Assembly: GCA_965656875.1 (NCBI GenBank)
Contig: CBFHMJ010000027.1
Location: 248,001 to 312,000, forward strand
Direction of reading: 5' to 3'
Length of the DNA stretch: 64,000 nt
Origin: CBFHMJ01 sp965656875
GTDB taxonomy: Bacteria > Pseudomonadota > Gammaproteobacteria > Enterobacterales > Alteromonadaceae
The notes beneath the pieces are model-generated. The model made no database searches. It saw nothing but the letters and a program-made list of their open reading frames with translations, and had not been told where the DNA came from. A program made the position numbers and the translations under genes. Numbering within the stretch: the stretch's first letter is position 1; each line of letters opens with the position of its first letter. Positions 16,880 to 26,269 of the stretch are shown here, piece after piece.

Positions 16880-17503
16880 ATGTATAAAAATGACTCAAAT
16901 CGCTGTATAGCACTCGCAGCACTGTGTCAGGCTGCTGACCTGGTCAGAGGCCTTGCTCGCGATGGCGAATATAGCGCGGCTCATGCAGAGCCATTACTCC
17001 AGAGCCTGATGAAAACCGATGCTGAAGATCCGCTGGAGATTTACAGTGGACGCCACTCACTAAAGCACGGCTATGATGTACTCATTGACCAGCTTGGTAA
17101 CGCACATCATAAAGATATTGATGTCACTCGTTATGTCATCGGCTTACTCTCATTAGAACCCAAACTCGCCAAAAATAAACAGTTAATGGCTGAATTATCC
17201 CGGCGCATTAATGATGCTAAACGTCAAGTTGAGCATTTCTCTATTCAGGATTCATCCGTAGTAGCTAACCTGGCTTCAACCTATATTGATATCGTCAGCT
17301 CACTCGGACCTCGTTTACAGGTTGCAGGTAAACGAGACTACCTGCAAATTCCATCGAACCAGGAAAAAATTCGTGCATTGTTGCTCTCAGGCATTCGGGC
17401 AGCAGTACTTTGGCGCCAACTTGGCGGCAAGAAACGTCACCTGATTTTCCGCCGCAATAAACTTGTGACGGAAGCGAAACACCAATTAACACAGATTATT
17501 TAA
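16880..17503 (+). CDS. hflD: high frequency lysogenization protein HflD homolog
   Basis: A 207-residue all-helical, membrane-associated protein of the HflD family, known in E. coli for binding the lambda CII activator; its cellular role is unclear. Identity rests on length, on the motif pattern CQAADLVRGLARDG and IYSGRHSLKHGYDVL, on the C-terminal RAAVLWRQLGGKKRHLIF, and on its place between mnmA and purB. The first codon at 16880 has no obvious ribosome-binding site. purB starts 17 bases after the stop. Confidence 0.93.
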   Translation: MYKNDSNRCIALAALCQAADLVRGLARDGEYSAAHAEPLLQSLMKTDAEDPLEIYSGRHSLKHGYDVLIDQLGNAHHKDIDVTRYVIGLLSLEPKLAKNKQLMAELSRRINDAKRQVEHFSIQDSSVVANLASTYIDIVSSLGPRLQVAGKRDYLQIPSNQEKIRALLLSGIRAAVLWRQLGGKKRHLIFRRNKLVTEAKHQLTQII

Positions 17504-17520
17504 CGCTTAATGGAGACGAT

Positions 17521-18903
17521 ATGAATCTCACCTCTCTATCTGCCATTTCACCGGTTGATGGTCGATACGGTAGTAAAGCTGAAGAGCTACGTAGCATTTT
17601 TAGCGAGTTTGGACTAATCAAATACAGAGTCATCGTAGAGGTACAGTGGCTTAAGCACCTTGCCGCAGCCGAAAGTATTGCAGAAGTTCCTGCGTTTTCT
17701 GCTGACGCTATGTCACTACTGGATTCAATTGCTGATAACTTCAGTGAAGAAGATGCACTTCGAGTTAAAGAAATCGAAAAGACCACGAACCATGATGTAA
17801 AAGCGGTTGAATACTTTCTGAAAGAACGTATTGCAGATAACGCTGAACTGGCGGCTGTCAGTGAATTTATTCACTTCGCCTGTACGTCTGAGGACATCAA
17901 CAACCTGTCACATGGTTTGATGCTTAAAGATGCGCGTGACAACGTTATGTTGCCTTCTTGCGATCAGATCTTGTCAGCTATTCTTGGTCTGGCCAGCGAT
18001 TACAAAGCCGTTCCAATGATGAGCCGTACACACGGTCAGCCTGCTTCACCTTCTACTTTAGGTAAAGAAATGGCGAACGTGTATGTTCGTTTAAAGCGTC
18101 AGCGTGATCAAATTGCCGAAGTTTCATTACTGGGCAAGATTAACGGTGCAGTTGGTAACTACAATGCGCATTTATCAGCTTATCCGGACTATGACTGGCA
18201 CAGTCACTCAGAAGCGTTTGTTACCAGTCTTGGGCTGAGCTGGAATGCCTGGACAACGCAAATTGAACCACACGATTACATCGCTGAACTGTTCAATGCT
18301 TTTGCTCGTTTCAACACGATTCTGTTGGATTTTGATCGTGATATCTGGGGTTACATCGCACTGGGTCACTTTAAGCAAAAAACAATTGCTGGTGAAATTG
18401 GTTCTTCAACCATGCCACATAAAGTAAACCCTATCGACTTTGAAAACTCAGAAGGCAACCTGGGTCTGGCGAATGCTATTTTTGATCACCTTGCAGCAAA
18501 ACTACCGGTTTCTCGCTGGCAACGTGACCTGACTGACTCAACCGTACTACGTAATCTGGGCGTGGGAGCAGCGCATAGTTTAATTGCTTATAAATCAACA
18601 CTTAAAGGCATTTCTAAACTGGAAGTGAATGAAGAGAGCTTATTAACCGAGCTTGATCAAAACCAGGAGCTTCTGGCTGAACCAGTGCAAACGGTTATGC
18701 GTCGTTACGGTGTAGAAAACCCGTATGAAAAACTAAAAGAGTTAACGCGTGGCAAACGTATTACCCAAACAGAATTACATACGTTCATTGACTCATTGGA
18801 CGTTCCAGACAATGAAAAAGCTCGGATGAAGACCTTCACACCGGCAAACTACATCGGCCAGGCAATCGCACTGGTCGACGAATTACTGGCAAACGCTAAG
18901 TAA
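17521..18903 (+). CDS. purB: adenylosuccinate lyase PurB
   Basis: It catalyses two fumarate-releasing steps in purine synthesis: SAICAR to AICAR and adenylosuccinate to AMP. The 460-residue protein begins MNLTSLSAISPVDGRYG, typical of the proteobacterial form. It has TSEDINN and SRTHGQPASPSTLGKE around the active site, and the superfamily signature GEIGSSTMPHKVNPIDFENSEG contains the catalytic Ser loop. A GGAGA site precedes the ATG. It is probably co-transcribed with hflD. Confidence 0.98.
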   Translation: MNLTSLSAISPVDGRYGSKAEELRSIFSEFGLIKYRVIVEVQWLKHLAAAESIAEVPAFSADAMSLLDSIADNFSEEDALRVKEIEKTTNHDVKAVEYFLKERIADNAELAAVSEFIHFACTSEDINNLSHGLMLKDARDNVMLPSCDQILSAILGLASDYKAVPMMSRTHGQPASPSTLGKEMANVYVRLKRQRDQIAEVSLLGKINGAVGNYNAHLSAYPDYDWHSHSEAFVTSLGLSWNAWTTQIEPHDYIAELFNAFARFNTILLDFDRDIWGYIALGHFKQKTIAGEIGSSTMPHKVNPIDFENSEGNLGLANAIFDHLAAKLPVSRWQRDLTDSTVLRNLGVGAAHSLIAYKSTLKGISKLEVNEESLLTELDQNQELLAEPVQTVMRRYGVENPYEKLKELTRGKRITQTELHTFIDSLDVPDNEKARMKTFTPANYIGQAIALVDELLANAK

Positions 18904-18993
18904 TCTACCTCTGGCTGACTGTAACGATCCAGTCGATTGTTACAGTCACCGACAAACCATGCCCAACCTGACCACCAATCACGGAATAAAACC

Positions 18994-20145
18994 ATGAATG
19001 AGCTAAACCTGAATGGCCTCTCTCCTGCTGAGTTTCTTACAACCTACTGGCAGAAAAAACCCGTTGTGATCAAACAAGGATTCAGTAACTTTGTCGACCC
19101 AATTTCTCCTGATGAACTGGCAGGACTGGCGATGGAAGAAGATGTTGAATCTCGATTTATTCATCTGGAAAGCGACAAATCGACCGTTAGAAACGGCCCG
19201 TTCGAGGATTTTTCCGATTTTCCGGCAACGCACTGGACATTGCTGGTGCAAGCCACCGATCACTGGGATGAACAGGCTGCAAAGCTTATCGATCCCTTCC
19301 GGTTTATTCCAAACTGGCGACTGGACGATTTAATGGTGAGCTATTCCGCACCCGAAGGTGGCGTTGGACCACATCTCGATCAATATGATGTATTTATTAT
19401 TCAGGGCATGGGGAAACGTCGTTGGACGGTGGGCGAAAAAATCACAAAACCCGTCCGTGATGAGCGCCATGCAGACTTAGATTTGATTCATCCATTTGAA
19501 CCGATCATAGACGAAGTACTGGAACCTGGCGATATCATCTACATTCCGCCTGGATTCCCACACGATGGTATTACTATCGAGCCTTGTCTGAATTACTCAG
19601 TTGGCCACAGAGCGCCGGACCAACAAGCATTGTTCAGTGGATTTGCCGATTACCTGATTGATCAGGAAGTCGTAGGCGAGCGATACAGCGATCCGACACT
19701 GACACCAGCGCTGTCGCCAGGTTTACTGTCGCCAGCGGCGCTGAAAGACCTGAAGCAAATGATGCATCAAGCCATCGACAGCAGTCATTTTAACAACTGG
19801 ATCGGTAGCTATCTAAGTGAAGCAAAACATGACATGAACATCATCGAACCAGACGAACCGTGGGATATTGATGAGCTATTGCAGGATATTCAGTGTGATA
19901 ATGACGTCTGGTTTATCCGAGCTGGTGGGTTAAGAACCTTATATATTGAAACTGATGACGGCACATTAAGTCTGTTTATTAATGGCGAACGACTGTCGTT
20001 TGATCAACAGTATTTACCTTTCATTACTTTGCTGACAGACAATACTCGTATTCACAACACGGCTCTACAACCATGGGCAGAAGACCAGCAAGTGTTAAAC
20101 ACGCTGATTGCACTTATTAATCAGGGATACTGGTACGTTGAGTAG
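18994..20145 (+). CDS. roxA: ribosomal protein uL16 arginine 3-hydroxylase (YcfD/RoxA)
   Basis: A 2-oxoglutarate/Fe(II) oxygenase of the JmjC/cupin-8 group; E. coli YcfD hydroxylates an arginine of ribosomal protein uL16. The iron ligands are visible as HLD in VGPHLDQYDVF and His in PPGFPHDGIT, with the metal-site beta-barrel between. The N-terminal FLTTYWQKKPVVIKQGF and the C-terminal winged-helix-like part fit the family. The start is the ATG at 18994 (MNELNLNG, 383 residues); a longer reading from 18937 lacks family support. It lies about 90 bases after purB. Confidence 0.93.
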   Translation: MNELNLNGLSPAEFLTTYWQKKPVVIKQGFSNFVDPISPDELAGLAMEEDVESRFIHLESDKSTVRNGPFEDFSDFPATHWTLLVQATDHWDEQAAKLIDPFRFIPNWRLDDLMVSYSAPEGGVGPHLDQYDVFIIQGMGKRRWTVGEKITKPVRDERHADLDLIHPFEPIIDEVLEPGDIIYIPPGFPHDGITIEPCLNYSVGHRAPDQQALFSGFADYLIDQEVVGERYSDPTLTPALSPGLLSPAALKDLKQMMHQAIDSSHFNNWIGSYLSEAKHDMNIIEPDEPWDIDELLQDIQCDNDVWFIRAGGLRTLYIETDDGTLSLFINGERLSFDQQYLPFITLLTDNTRIHNTALQPWAEDQQVLNTLIALINQGYWYVE

Positions 20146-20182
20146 TTTCAGGTAATTCGGCAGGTTGTATTTTTTTCTTTAC

Positions 20183-20229
20183 AAAAAAAGCCGTAAAATC
20201 GATTAATTATCAATCAAGTTCACGGCTTT
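20183..20229 (-). terminator. hairpin terminator between roxA and the DUF4826 gene
   Basis: AAAGCCGT (20187-20194) pairs with ACGGCTTT (20222-20229), with an inner GATT/AATC pairing. On the minus strand a T-run follows, so it ends the DUF4826 transcript. It may also help end roxA. Confidence 0.7.
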
Positions 20230-20290
20230 ATTCGGTATTAAGCTAATCAGAAAAAATTTAAGTCACTAAGTAACTAGCTGATAATTAAAG

Positions 20291-20707
20291 CTATTTACTC
20301 ATTTCTCCCCAATATTTTTCATTTTCATACATGTCATACATGTTTTCAGCACGGTTAATCAGCAAATTCGCGAAAGCTTGCTGATCCTGGGTTTTATTCG
20401 GCGAACCTAAAATTTGTTCGGCTTTTAATTGCCAACGTAATGCAAAACTCCGAACAGCATCCCGAGCGTGTTTTGCACCACTTAATGCCATATGATCCGT
20501 TGGAAGATCACCTGAGATTACCCATAATTCATTTTTATCAACAGTCTTAATTTTCCACACGGCGAGCAAAGGTATTAAATATCGACTATCTTCCAATACA
20601 ACCTTTTCAGTAATAACTCCTTGTGAGGCTAGATATTTAGTGGCTTTCTGGAAATGTTCTTTCACCCAGTTTTGTTGATTTATTTCGTTGTTAGCGGTGT
20701 TTTCCAT
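20291..20707 (-). CDS. DUF4826 family protein
   Basis: A 138-residue soluble protein resembling the DUF4826 family found in marine gammaproteobacteria. Clues are the N-terminal helix with QQNWVKEHFQKATKYLA, the central WVISGDLPTDHMALSGAKHARDA segment, and a final MYDMYENEKYWG that may be a helix. No catalytic motif is apparent and the family has no assigned function. It is divergent from the leucine dehydrogenase gene, with a 347-base region between that carries two inverted repeats. Confidence 0.7.
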   Translation of the reverse strand: MENTANNEINQQNWVKEHFQKATKYLASQGVITEKVVLEDSRYLIPLLAVWKIKTVDKNELWVISGDLPTDHMALSGAKHARDAVRSFALRWQLKAEQILGSPNKTQDQQAFANLLINRAENMYDMYENEKYWGEMSK

Positions 20708-21054
20708 AGTGTTTCCTGTAACAAATTTTTCAGGCTAACTTTATGCGGAATGCCTGACAGATACAAGTATCAGTATCTATTGGTTAGTTTTCGACCTGAG
20801 AACTAACAAGGTCCGACCAGAGGAGAGATTTCCTAATGGGTGGAAGATAGTTATTCAAAGTGATAAAGTGCGCGACGCTATTTAATCAAGCTACTTACGT
20901 TGAAGCATAAACTGGTTATAAATTAAAGAGTTATATCGTTCCACATGCGATATACGGAGATAAATCCAGTATTTTGGGACCATGCGAATCCCCGCTTTTT
21001 TCAGCTGTTTTTCGCCCCAAATCAAGCGACGTAAAGATAATCGGAGACAAATCT
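20708..21054. promoter_or_regulatory. divergent intergenic region with two inverted repeats
   Basis: It contains AGATAC-N8-GTATCT (20759-20778), with a further GATAC/GTATC overlap, and GTTAGTT-N11-AACTAAC (20783-20807), close together. These are candidate operators or RNA hairpins controlling the DUF4826 gene or leucine dehydrogenase. No ORF with support is present; an in-frame TTG at 20974 upstream of the dehydrogenase start has no ribosome-binding site. Confidence 0.4.
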
Positions 21055-22098
21055 GTGGCTGTACTTACTCAAACTGAATTTGATAATCACGAACAAGTCG
21101 TATTTTGTAGTGATGAAGAAACCGGCCTTAAGGCAATTGTTGCTGTTCATAGCACAGTATTAGGCCCGGCAGTAGGCGGCTGTCGTCTATGGAACTACCA
21201 GAGCGAAGACGAAGCAATTGTTGACGTACTACGTTTGTCTAAAGGCATGACGTACAAAAACGCACTTGCTGGTTTGAAGATGGGTGGCGGTAAGTCAGTT
21301 ATCATCGGTGATGCGAAAAAGATCAAATCAGAAGAATTATTCCGTGCATTTGGCCGATTCATTCACTCTTTAGGCGGTAAATACTATAGCGCCGAAGACG
21401 TCAATATTACGACAAATGACATCATGATCGCCCACAAGGAAACACCGTATCTGACAGGCCTTGAAGGTAAGTCTGGTAATCCTGGTCCGTACACAGCGCT
21501 GGGTACTTATCTTGGTGTTAAAGCATCGGTTCAACACAAACTGGGCGCAGACTCTGTAAAAGACGTTCGTGTCGCTGTTCAGGGTCTTGGTAGTGTTGGT
21601 TATGGCTTGTGTCGTCATCTTCATGAAAATGGTGCGAAGCTAATCGTTACTGATATCAATGACGAATCAGTTAAACGTGCTGTTGAGGAATTTGGTGCGG
21701 AAGCTGTAGCACTTGACGATATCTATCACCAGGACGTTGACGTGTATGCACCATGTGCACTCGGCGCAACAATCAATGACAAAACCATTGAGCAACTAAA
21801 AGCTTCTGTTGTTGCCGGTTGTGCGAATAACCAGCTTGCGGAATCTCGTCACGGCCAGGCATTATTTGATAACGGCGTGCTATACGCACCTGATTATGTA
21901 ATCAATGCTGGCGGTATCATCAATGTATCGTTTGAACTTGAACCTCAAGGCTGGAGCCATGAGCAATCAGCGGCAAAAGTTGCTGAAATCTACGATACTC
22001 TGATCAGCATTTATCAGCGTTCAGATGAAACTGCGACGCCAACCAATCTTGTTGCAGATGTGATGGCACAAGAAATTATCAAAGCAGGTAAAAAATAA
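21055..22098 (+). CDS. ldh: leucine dehydrogenase (Glu/Leu/Phe/Val dehydrogenase family)
   Basis: NAD-dependent oxidative deamination of leucine, valine and isoleucine to branched 2-oxo acids. The sequence follows the Bacillus-type enzyme closely: EQVVFCSDEETGLKAIVAVH, GPAVGGCRLW, the glycine-rich LKMGGGKSVIIGD with the substrate-binding Lys, SAEDVN, and the Rossmann motif VQGLGSVGYGLC. I start it at the GTG at 21055, which has CGGAGA about 8 bases upstream and gives 347 residues, the usual length. The longer reading adds 27 unconserved residues. No branched-chain oxo-acid dehydrogenase genes are adjacent. Confidence 0.93.
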   Translation: MAVLTQTEFDNHEQVVFCSDEETGLKAIVAVHSTVLGPAVGGCRLWNYQSEDEAIVDVLRLSKGMTYKNALAGLKMGGGKSVIIGDAKKIKSEELFRAFGRFIHSLGGKYYSAEDVNITTNDIMIAHKETPYLTGLEGKSGNPGPYTALGTYLGVKASVQHKLGADSVKDVRVAVQGLGSVGYGLCRHLHENGAKLIVTDINDESVKRAVEEFGAEAVALDDIYHQDVDVYAPCALGATINDKTIEQLKASVVAGCANNQLAESRHGQALFDNGVLYAPDYVINAGGIINVSFELEPQGWSHEQSAAKVAEIYDTLISIYQRSDETATPTNLVADVMAQEIIKAGKK

Positions 22099-22274
22099 AC
22101 ACCTGACTGATTTTCAAAGAAGAGTTGGTTGATTCAGCCAGCTCTTCTTACTCCCCCTGTAAATCATCGCTAAAATCCCACCATTCATCAGTCCTACATT
22201 AACCTCCCTTTGAAATATACCTACAATTAGCAGCACTCTCTTTATAACAAATATCGGGATCTTACCCAGACCTT

Positions 22275-22811
22275 ATGCCTCTTTCTTTTAACGTTTCTCC
22301 TTTAAAATACAATGTACTTACCAGAGTTTTTCACTGGTTATCTGCATTATCGATTTTTGGCTTGTTTGGCCTGGGCTGGTATATGGTTGATCTGACTTAC
22401 TACGATGACTGGTACCAAACGGCTCCGTTTTATCACATCAGTATCGGTATCACTCTACTGTTTATTACGTTGCTGCGGATTGTCTGGAGAATTCTCAGCA
22501 ATCAACACTTCACATCGAACAACAAACTTAACGACCGTATTGCCCGGCTGGGCCACTTAACGTTGTATCTCTTACTGGCAGGTGTCCTGTTCAGTGGCTA
22601 TCTGATTTCATCCGCTGATGAAGCGTCAATATCAGTTTTTGGGATTATAGATATCCCTACGCTACAGCTTATGGACAATCAGGAGGAACTAGCCGGAGAA
22701 TGGCATGAATACAGTGCCTGGGGATTGGTCATCATGGGCATATTACATGCCCTGGCAGCACTTTGGCATCATTTCATTAAAAGTGATAATGTCCTGACGC
22801 GAATGCTGTAA
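22275..22811 (+). CDS. yceJ: cytochrome b561 (YceJ-like)
   Basis: A 178-residue inner-membrane di-heme cytochrome b of the prokaryotic b561 family with four hydrophobic helices. Candidate heme His ligands are in VFHWLSAL (helix 1), FYHISIGI (helix 2) and LHALAALWHH (helix 4). These proteins move electrons between quinol and periplasmic acceptors, including superoxide in E. coli CybB. The gene is followed about 100 bases later by yceI, the same order as yceJ-yceI in E. coli. Confidence 0.9.
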   Translation: MPLSFNVSPLKYNVLTRVFHWLSALSIFGLFGLGWYMVDLTYYDDWYQTAPFYHISIGITLLFITLLRIVWRILSNQHFTSNNKLNDRIARLGHLTLYLLLAGVLFSGYLISSADEASISVFGIIDIPTLQLMDNQEELAGEWHEYSAWGLVIMGILHALAALWHHFIKSDNVLTRML

Positions 22812-22912
22812 AACACCTTAGAATCAACGGGTCAAAAGATTTTAAATAATAATAACGCTACATAACGGACTGTAAGGTACTTTCAACATTTCAGTTTAAT
22901 AAGGTTCAATAA

Positions 22913-23488
22913 ATGAAACGAACAATTAAAAGTCTTTTCTGCGCAGGTATTATTGCGTTTACCGCGCCAGGCATGGCAGCCAATTATCAAATCGATGTTA
23001 AAGGCGCTCACGCTTCTATCGAATTTAAAATTAAGCATCTCGGCTACAGTTGGTTGACTGGCCGTTTCAACAAGTTCGATGGTTCATTCGAATATGATAA
23101 TAAAACGCCTGAAAAAGCGTCGATTTCAGTTAATATTGATGTTACCAGTATCGACTCTAATCATGCTGTTCGTGACAAGCATCTTCGCTCTGACAAATAT
23201 CTGAATGTTGAAAAGCATCCTGCAGCATCATTCAAAAGTACAAAGATTAGCTTACCAAACGGCACGAATGGCACCATGACCGGAGAACTAACTCTTAATG
23301 GTGTTACTAAGTCAATCACAATGGATATTGAGAAAGTTGGTGAAGGTAAAGATCCGTGGGGCGGCTATCGCACAGGCTTTACGGGCACTACAACGATCAA
23401 GCTGGAGGATTTCGGCTATACCTTTAATCTTGGGCCTGCGTCAAAGACTGTCGATCTAACGTTGAATATTGAAGGTATTCGTCAATAA
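22913..23488 (+). CDS. yceI: YceI family periplasmic lipid-binding protein
   Basis: A 191-residue protein with a signal peptide (about 1-22, cleavage after GMAA) and a single YceI lipocalin-like barrel that in relatives binds a long polyisoprenoid. Family markers are YQIDVKGAHASIEFKIKHLGYSWLTGRF, DKHLRSDKYLNVEKHP and DPWGGYRTGFTG. It probably works with the upstream cytochrome b561, perhaps through an isoprenoid quinone; that link is inference from gene neighbourhood. A terminator follows at 23579. Confidence 0.95.
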   Translation: MKRTIKSLFCAGIIAFTAPGMAANYQIDVKGAHASIEFKIKHLGYSWLTGRFNKFDGSFEYDNKTPEKASISVNIDVTSIDSNHAVRDKHLRSDKYLNVEKHPAASFKSTKISLPNGTNGTMTGELTLNGVTKSITMDIEKVGEGKDPWGGYRTGFTGTTTIKLEDFGYTFNLGPASKTVDLTLNIEGIRQ

Positions 23489-23578
23489 TACTCAACGCGT
23501 GTTGATCTTCGAAGATGGACTTTCCAGCCATTCAATGACTGGATGTTTTCAACCATTGAGAGCAACACTCATAAATAA

Positions 23579-23603
23579 AAAGTGGGAGCATTCGCTCCCA
23601 CTT
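23579..23603. terminator. bidirectional terminator between yceI and the ATP-grasp gene
   Basis: AAGTGGGAGC and GCTCCCACTT form a 10-bp stem with an ATTC loop. A-runs on the left make it strongest on the minus strand, where it ends the ATP-grasp transcript, while it also closes yceI. Confidence 0.85.
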
Positions 23604-23632
23604 CAAATTACTTCATCCACTACCAACTTTTT

Positions 23633-24568
23633 CTAATTTGCCAGTTCAATCAGATAATCTGCGATAGCTTGCATACCAAACACTGGCACACCTGCAGTTT
23701 CTTCCGCCTGTCGGTTGTAATTCGTGTTGGTGTTGACATCGTAAGCCTGCCAGTCGCCCTGCTCGTTTTTAATCACCTCAATACCGGCAACATCAATATC
23801 ATTGTCCGCTAAAAACTGTTCAAGGCTTGCAATGACAGGATGCCCATCCAACTCATCAGTGATCGTAAACTTGTTCGGTGGCTGAGATGCATCTGCAGGA
23901 CAAAATTCACCTTCGATTGAGCAAACATCTGCCGGACAAAGCTGAAATCCTTGTTCTGTATTAACTCGGACGGCATACAAGAATTTGCCGCCGACAAATT
24001 CACAGCGGGTTATATAAGGTTGGTCAGATTTAATGTATTGCTGTACCAACCAGGTACCATCTAAGGGTTCTTCATACCCATCGCTTTCTAACCAGAATGT
24101 TAACTCCTCGACTGAATTAAAAAGCTGTACGCCCAAACCTTTACCGCCTCTGTTTGGCTTAATGATAAAAGGAAACTGATTAAAGGCTTCTACTGCACTG
24201 ACAAGATGTTGTTTGCCAACGACAGCACTGGTTTTAGGTGTTGGCACATTTGCTTGTTGTAACGCCGCATATTGAGAAATCTTGCAGACTTCCAGATAAA
24301 GCGCACTGGTATCGTTCACTACAGTCCGGTTATGCTTCTCAAGCCACGTCAGTACCATACGAGTAAATTCAGGCGCATAGCGATGTCCACGGGTGTGCGA
24401 TGATGCACTCATTCGATTATAAAAAATACCTTCAGGTGGTTCTGCATCAAATGGAATGTAGCCTTCGTTAATAAACCAGTCTTTCGCTGCTACACCACGT
24501 TTATCAAACGCTTCGTAAAGTGGCACAACCCATTCAGGGTTTTCATGCAATATGTAGATATCCTGCAT
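23633..24568 (-). CDS. RimK-like ATP-grasp domain protein
   Basis: A 311-residue cytosolic ATP-grasp enzyme, expected to ligate a carboxylate to an amine through an acyl phosphate. Visible are FIIKPNRGGKGLGVQLF (the nucleotide-binding Lys and Gly-rich loop), the TWLVQQYIKS lid and hinge, and the metal-binding GIEVIKNEQ and VNTNTNYNRQAEE near the C-terminus. The closest family by look is the alpha-L-glutamate ligase/RimK group, but the substrate is unknown. The N-terminus begins directly with IYILHENPEWVVPLYEAF, a family pattern. It lies about 100 bases downstream of the symporter gene on the same strand and may be co-transcribed with it. Confidence 0.82.
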   Translation of the reverse strand: MQDIYILHENPEWVVPLYEAFDKRGVAAKDWFINEGYIPFDAEPPEGIFYNRMSASSHTRGHRYAPEFTRMVLTWLEKHNRTVVNDTSALYLEVCKISQYAALQQANVPTPKTSAVVGKQHLVSAVEAFNQFPFIIKPNRGGKGLGVQLFNSVEELTFWLESDGYEEPLDGTWLVQQYIKSDQPYITRCEFVGGKFLYAVRVNTEQGFQLCPADVCSIEGEFCPADASQPPNKFTITDELDGHPVIASLEQFLADNDIDVAGIEVIKNEQGDWQAYDVNTNTNYNRQAEETAGVPVFGMQAIADYLIELAN

Positions 24569-24665
24569 TACGTTCTCAATTTACCGTTGTAAAAATTGCT
24601 GCAATTCTAAAGCATTTTTGATTGTTTTCTATAACACTTGCACAAGATCAGTTTCGACGTTGTTA

Positions 24666-26087
24666 TTACTGGCTGAACTCTGTTGACTCTAACTTATCTG
24701 AATCTAACAATTTATTAAGTATGAGTGTCAGTACAATGGTCGCCACCAGGGTAATGTACATTAAATGAATATAATGCAATGGCGACCAGACAAACGTAAA
24801 GACCGCATATAACGCAGCGCCAAAAACCAATCCAATACGTATAGCCAGTCCCTGCACTGATTTAAATGCAAGCGCCACAATAAATGCTGCCAATACAGGC
24901 ATACTGTACAGTCCATTCATTTTTTGCAGCATTTCAACAATTGACTTGGATTGTTCATAGACTGGCACCAGCAACACGGCAACTGTTGCGAAAATAAGCG
25001 CAACCAGTTGCCCTGTCTTTTTTACATTAACGCTGTCCGACACCAGCTTTTGATGAATATCAACGGTATAAAGAGCTGCTGCAGAATTTAAACACGAATT
25101 GAAACTGGAAAGGACAGCACCAGCAATAACGGCTGCAAATGCACCAGATAACCAGGGCGGTAGCACATCACCAACCAGCTTACCGTAAGCAACATCACCT
25201 ACGTCACCATATAACTTGAATGCAATTATCCCCGGCAGTACAACTATCGCCGGAATAATTAATTTAAACGCCACCGCAACATAGATCCCTTTCTGAGCTT
25301 CCTGAACACTTTTAGCAGCCAATGCACGCTGCGTAATAACCATATTTGTCCCCCAGTAAAAGATATGGATAAACACCATACCCGTGAGTAGCGTATGCCA
25401 GGGAATATCCGAATCGTTGTCACCTACCAATGTCAAACGGTCAGCAGGGATACCAGATAAATCAAAATCTATTGCCGTTAACGCAAAAACAGTGACTGCT
25501 ACCCCCATCACCAGCAGACCTATACCATTAAATGTGTCTGAAACTGCAATAGCTCTTAATCCGCCAAAAATTGCGTAAATCGAACCCACAACAGCAAATA
25601 AGGCGGCTATTGTTGTTACTGACATACTCAAACCAAACATGGATTTCATGAACAGCGAACCGGTATACAACACGACTGGCAGTAAAATAAACATATAGCC
25701 AAACAGGAATAACGTCGAAACCATCATACGAATACCTGAATCATTGAACCGATGCTCCAATAATTCCGTCGTGGTTGTACATTGATAGCGGTAATAAAGA
25801 GGAATTAAGAAACGAGCAAGAACCAGCAGACCAATCGCAGCACCAAATTCCCACCAGGCAACCAGCAGATTTTGCGCTCCGTTCATGCCAACGATTTGTT
25901 CAGCACTGATATTCGTCAGAAGAATAGAACCTGCAACAAACGGCCAGGATAAACTTCCTCCAGCCAGAAAGTAGTCTTTACTGTCATTACCATCACGCGG
26001 AACATCTTTACATTTCAACCACGTAACCAGACCAACCAATCCGGTCAGACCAAAAAATATTGCTACCTGAAGCCAGTTGAAGCTCAT
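24666..26087 (-). CDS. sodium:solute symporter family protein (SLC5/SglT-like)
   Basis: A 473-residue inner-membrane symporter with about 13-14 hydrophobic segments. The early motif DYFLAGGSLSWPFVAGSILLTNISAEQIVGMNGAQ is the sugar-type SSS signature seen in vSGLT, including sodium-site residues on helix 1. GGLRAIAVSDTFNG and VLSSFNSCLNSAA are further family marks. Substrate is probably a sugar or similar small solute, but this family also takes up other compounds. It lies downstream of the large TonB receptor gene, separated by a terminator, so shared regulation is not certain. Confidence 0.88.
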   Translation of the reverse strand: MSFNWLQVAIFFGLTGLVGLVTWLKCKDVPRDGNDSKDYFLAGGSLSWPFVAGSILLTNISAEQIVGMNGAQNLLVAWWEFGAAIGLLVLARFLIPLYYRYQCTTTTELLEHRFNDSGIRMMVSTLFLFGYMFILLPVVLYTGSLFMKSMFGLSMSVTTIAALFAVVGSIYAIFGGLRAIAVSDTFNGIGLLVMGVAVTVFALTAIDFDLSGIPADRLTLVGDNDSDIPWHTLLTGMVFIHIFYWGTNMVITQRALAAKSVQEAQKGIYVAVAFKLIIPAIVVLPGIIAFKLYGDVGDVAYGKLVGDVLPPWLSGAFAAVIAGAVLSSFNSCLNSAAALYTVDIHQKLVSDSVNVKKTGQLVALIFATVAVLLVPVYEQSKSIVEMLQKMNGLYSMPVLAAFIVALAFKSVQGLAIRIGLVFGAALYAVFTFVWSPLHYIHLMYITLVATIVLTLILNKLLDSDKLESTEFSQ

Positions 26088-26215
26088 ACGAATACCTTAT
26101 TCTTATCAGTAATTTATCGATATTTTATACAGTCGATAGTACCAAGAATAACGTCTCATCACGGATTACATACGTATGCACTAGCCAGAAAGCGTTGGAT
26201 GTATATTACAGACAT

Positions 26216-26247
26216 AAAAAAACCAGCCCAAATGGGCTGGTTTTTAA
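26216..26247 (-). terminator. terminator of the first TonB receptor gene
   Basis: AACCAGCCC (26221-26229) and GGGCTGGTT (26234-26242) pair perfectly. A-run and T-run flanks allow use in either direction. It lies about 25 bases past the receptor stop. Confidence 0.9.
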
Positions 26248-26269
26248 AAGGATTAACTAACCGTTCAAA

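Noticed and set aside
20974..21054. Upstream TTG start for leucine dehydrogenase
   Set aside because: The GTG at 21055 has CGGAGA and gives the standard length; the extension is not family-like.
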